From Ectopseudomonas composti (GTDB lineage: Bacteria; Pseudomonadota; Gammaproteobacteria; Pseudomonadales; Pseudomonadaceae): a stretch of 64,000 nt of DNA. The position numbers and the translations under genes are program-made. The stretch is from contig NZ_LSSW01000021.1 in assembly GCF_001567565.1 (NCBI RefSeq), positions 356,333-420,332 on the forward strand, given 5' to 3'. A model generated the notes under the pieces. It did no database searches. It saw only the letters and a list, made by a program, of their open reading frames with translations, and was not told the DNA's origin. How positions within the stretch are numbered: the first letter of the stretch is position 1; each line of letters begins with the position of its first letter. This document shows, piece by piece, positions 63,520 through 64,000 of this stretch.

Positions 63520-64000
63520 TTGCGCTTGCTCAAGTCGCGGCGAAAGCTCCTCCCACGATTCGGCGCAGTCTTCCTTCCCGCCTCAGGCCCGCGTTTGTAG
63601 GAGCGGATTTATCCGCGATCAGGGTGTGCAGCGTTGTCCGCCGTATCGCGGCTGAAGCCACTCCTACAGGGATGGGATGTTCGTTGCGCTTGCAGGCAGC
63701 GCGTTTGCTCAGGTCGCGGCTAAAGCCTCTCCCACGATTCGGTGCGGTCTTCTTTCCCACCTCAGGCCCGCGTTTGTAGGAGCGGATTTATCCGCGATCA
63801 GGTTTTGCAGCGTTGTTCGCCGTATCGCGGCTGAAGCCGCTCCTACAGGGATGAGGTGTTCGTTGCGCTTGCCAGCGCGCTTGGCCTGGTCGCGGCTAAA
63901 GCCCCTCCCACGATGCGGCGCAATCTTCTTTCCCGCCTCAGGCCCGCGTTTGTAGGAGCGGATTTATCCGCGATCAGGGGTCGCAGCGTTGTCCGCCGTA
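63520..64000. repeat. Tandem array of ~177 bp units containing REP palindromes
   Basis: About 2.7 units with periods of 179 and 176 bases, measured between the GTAGGAGCGG starts at 63597, 63776 and 63952. Each unit holds a REP-like palindrome (GTAGGAGCGGATTTATCCG) and, about 45 bases on, an inverted copy (CGCGGCTGAAGC, then CTCCTACAG), plus a third partial one (TCGCGGCTAAAGCC). Units differ by scattered single bases and small indels. The array continues past the window edge. No gene is seen in this stretch after the M23 stop at 63495. Confidence 0.88.

Noticed and set aside
63520..64000. Tandem repeats as a CRISPR array
   Set aside because: The unit is ~177 bp, spacers are themselves repeated and contain REP palindromes, and no cas genes are present.

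Overview
The window is a chromosomal segment of a high-GC gammaproteobacterium that is almost certainly a Pseudomonas. Evidence is the polA-ErsA-engB-cytochrome c5/c4-dsbA-dgcH block, the kinB-algB pair, the long-form PstC/PstA transporter and the Pseudomonas-type REP sequences. A member of the P. mendocina/oleovorans/alcaligenes side of the genus is my guess; no 16S gene is present to settle it. There is no prophage, insertion sequence, tRNA, rRNA or CRISPR array. Gene density is high and most genes are core genes.

Layout. (1) 1-4500: end of an unknown gene, a large membrane-bound M48 metalloprotease, a DUF2127 membrane protein and an EthD-like protein. (2) 4500-17500: an island of amino-acid catabolism and transport: HypT-like LysR regulator, aspartase (aspA), dicarboxylate/amino-acid symporter, MocR regulator, PaiB-like protein, three GNAT acetyltransferases (two of them close paralogues), XRE regulator divergent from an alanine/glycine:cation symporter, L-asparaginase, RidA and glutaminase. 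Together these would import and deamidate/deaminate Asp, Asn, Gln and Glu. (3) 17900-28300: AEC transporter, a hypothetical protein, then the complete aa3/caa3-type cytochrome c oxidase operon with its assembly and haem A genes (coxB, coxA, ctaG, ctaE, SURF1, a CxxxC SCO-like protein, ctaA, cyoE, SCO). (4) 28400-41500: thrB, DUF2782, polA, a strong candidate ErsA sRNA with an AlgU-type promoter, engB, cytochromes c5-like and c4, dsbA, an EEP nuclease/phosphatase, the diguanylate cyclase DgcH, an NCS2 purine permease, marC and ampDh2. (5) 42100-48800: a signalling cluster made of a single-domain receiver, a CHASE3-GAF hybrid kinase with three receivers, stand-alone CheR and CheB, and a REC-histidine kinase, all translationally coupled. 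(6) 48800-54300: algB-kinB, flanked on both sides by small envelope-protein operons that each have the same promoter architecture. (7) 54300-63500: the Pho-regulated pstS-pstC-pstA-pstB-phoU locus, a response regulator and an M23 peptidase. (8) 63500-64000: a tandem array of ~177 bp units carrying REP palindromes, running off the end.

The most interesting structure is around kinB-algB. Upstream of both 48956 and 52945 I find a TGCAA-N-TTGCA palindrome exactly 105 bp upstream of the GG of a sigma-54 -24/-12 promoter, and an IHF-like block exactly 43 bp upstream of the same GG. This is the classical enhancer/IHF/sigma-54 layout, in two copies, next to an NtrC-family regulator gene (algB). I infer a small AlgB/RpoN regulon of envelope proteins. 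Second are the ErsA candidate and the split CheR/CheB/hybrid-kinase cluster with no chemoreceptor.
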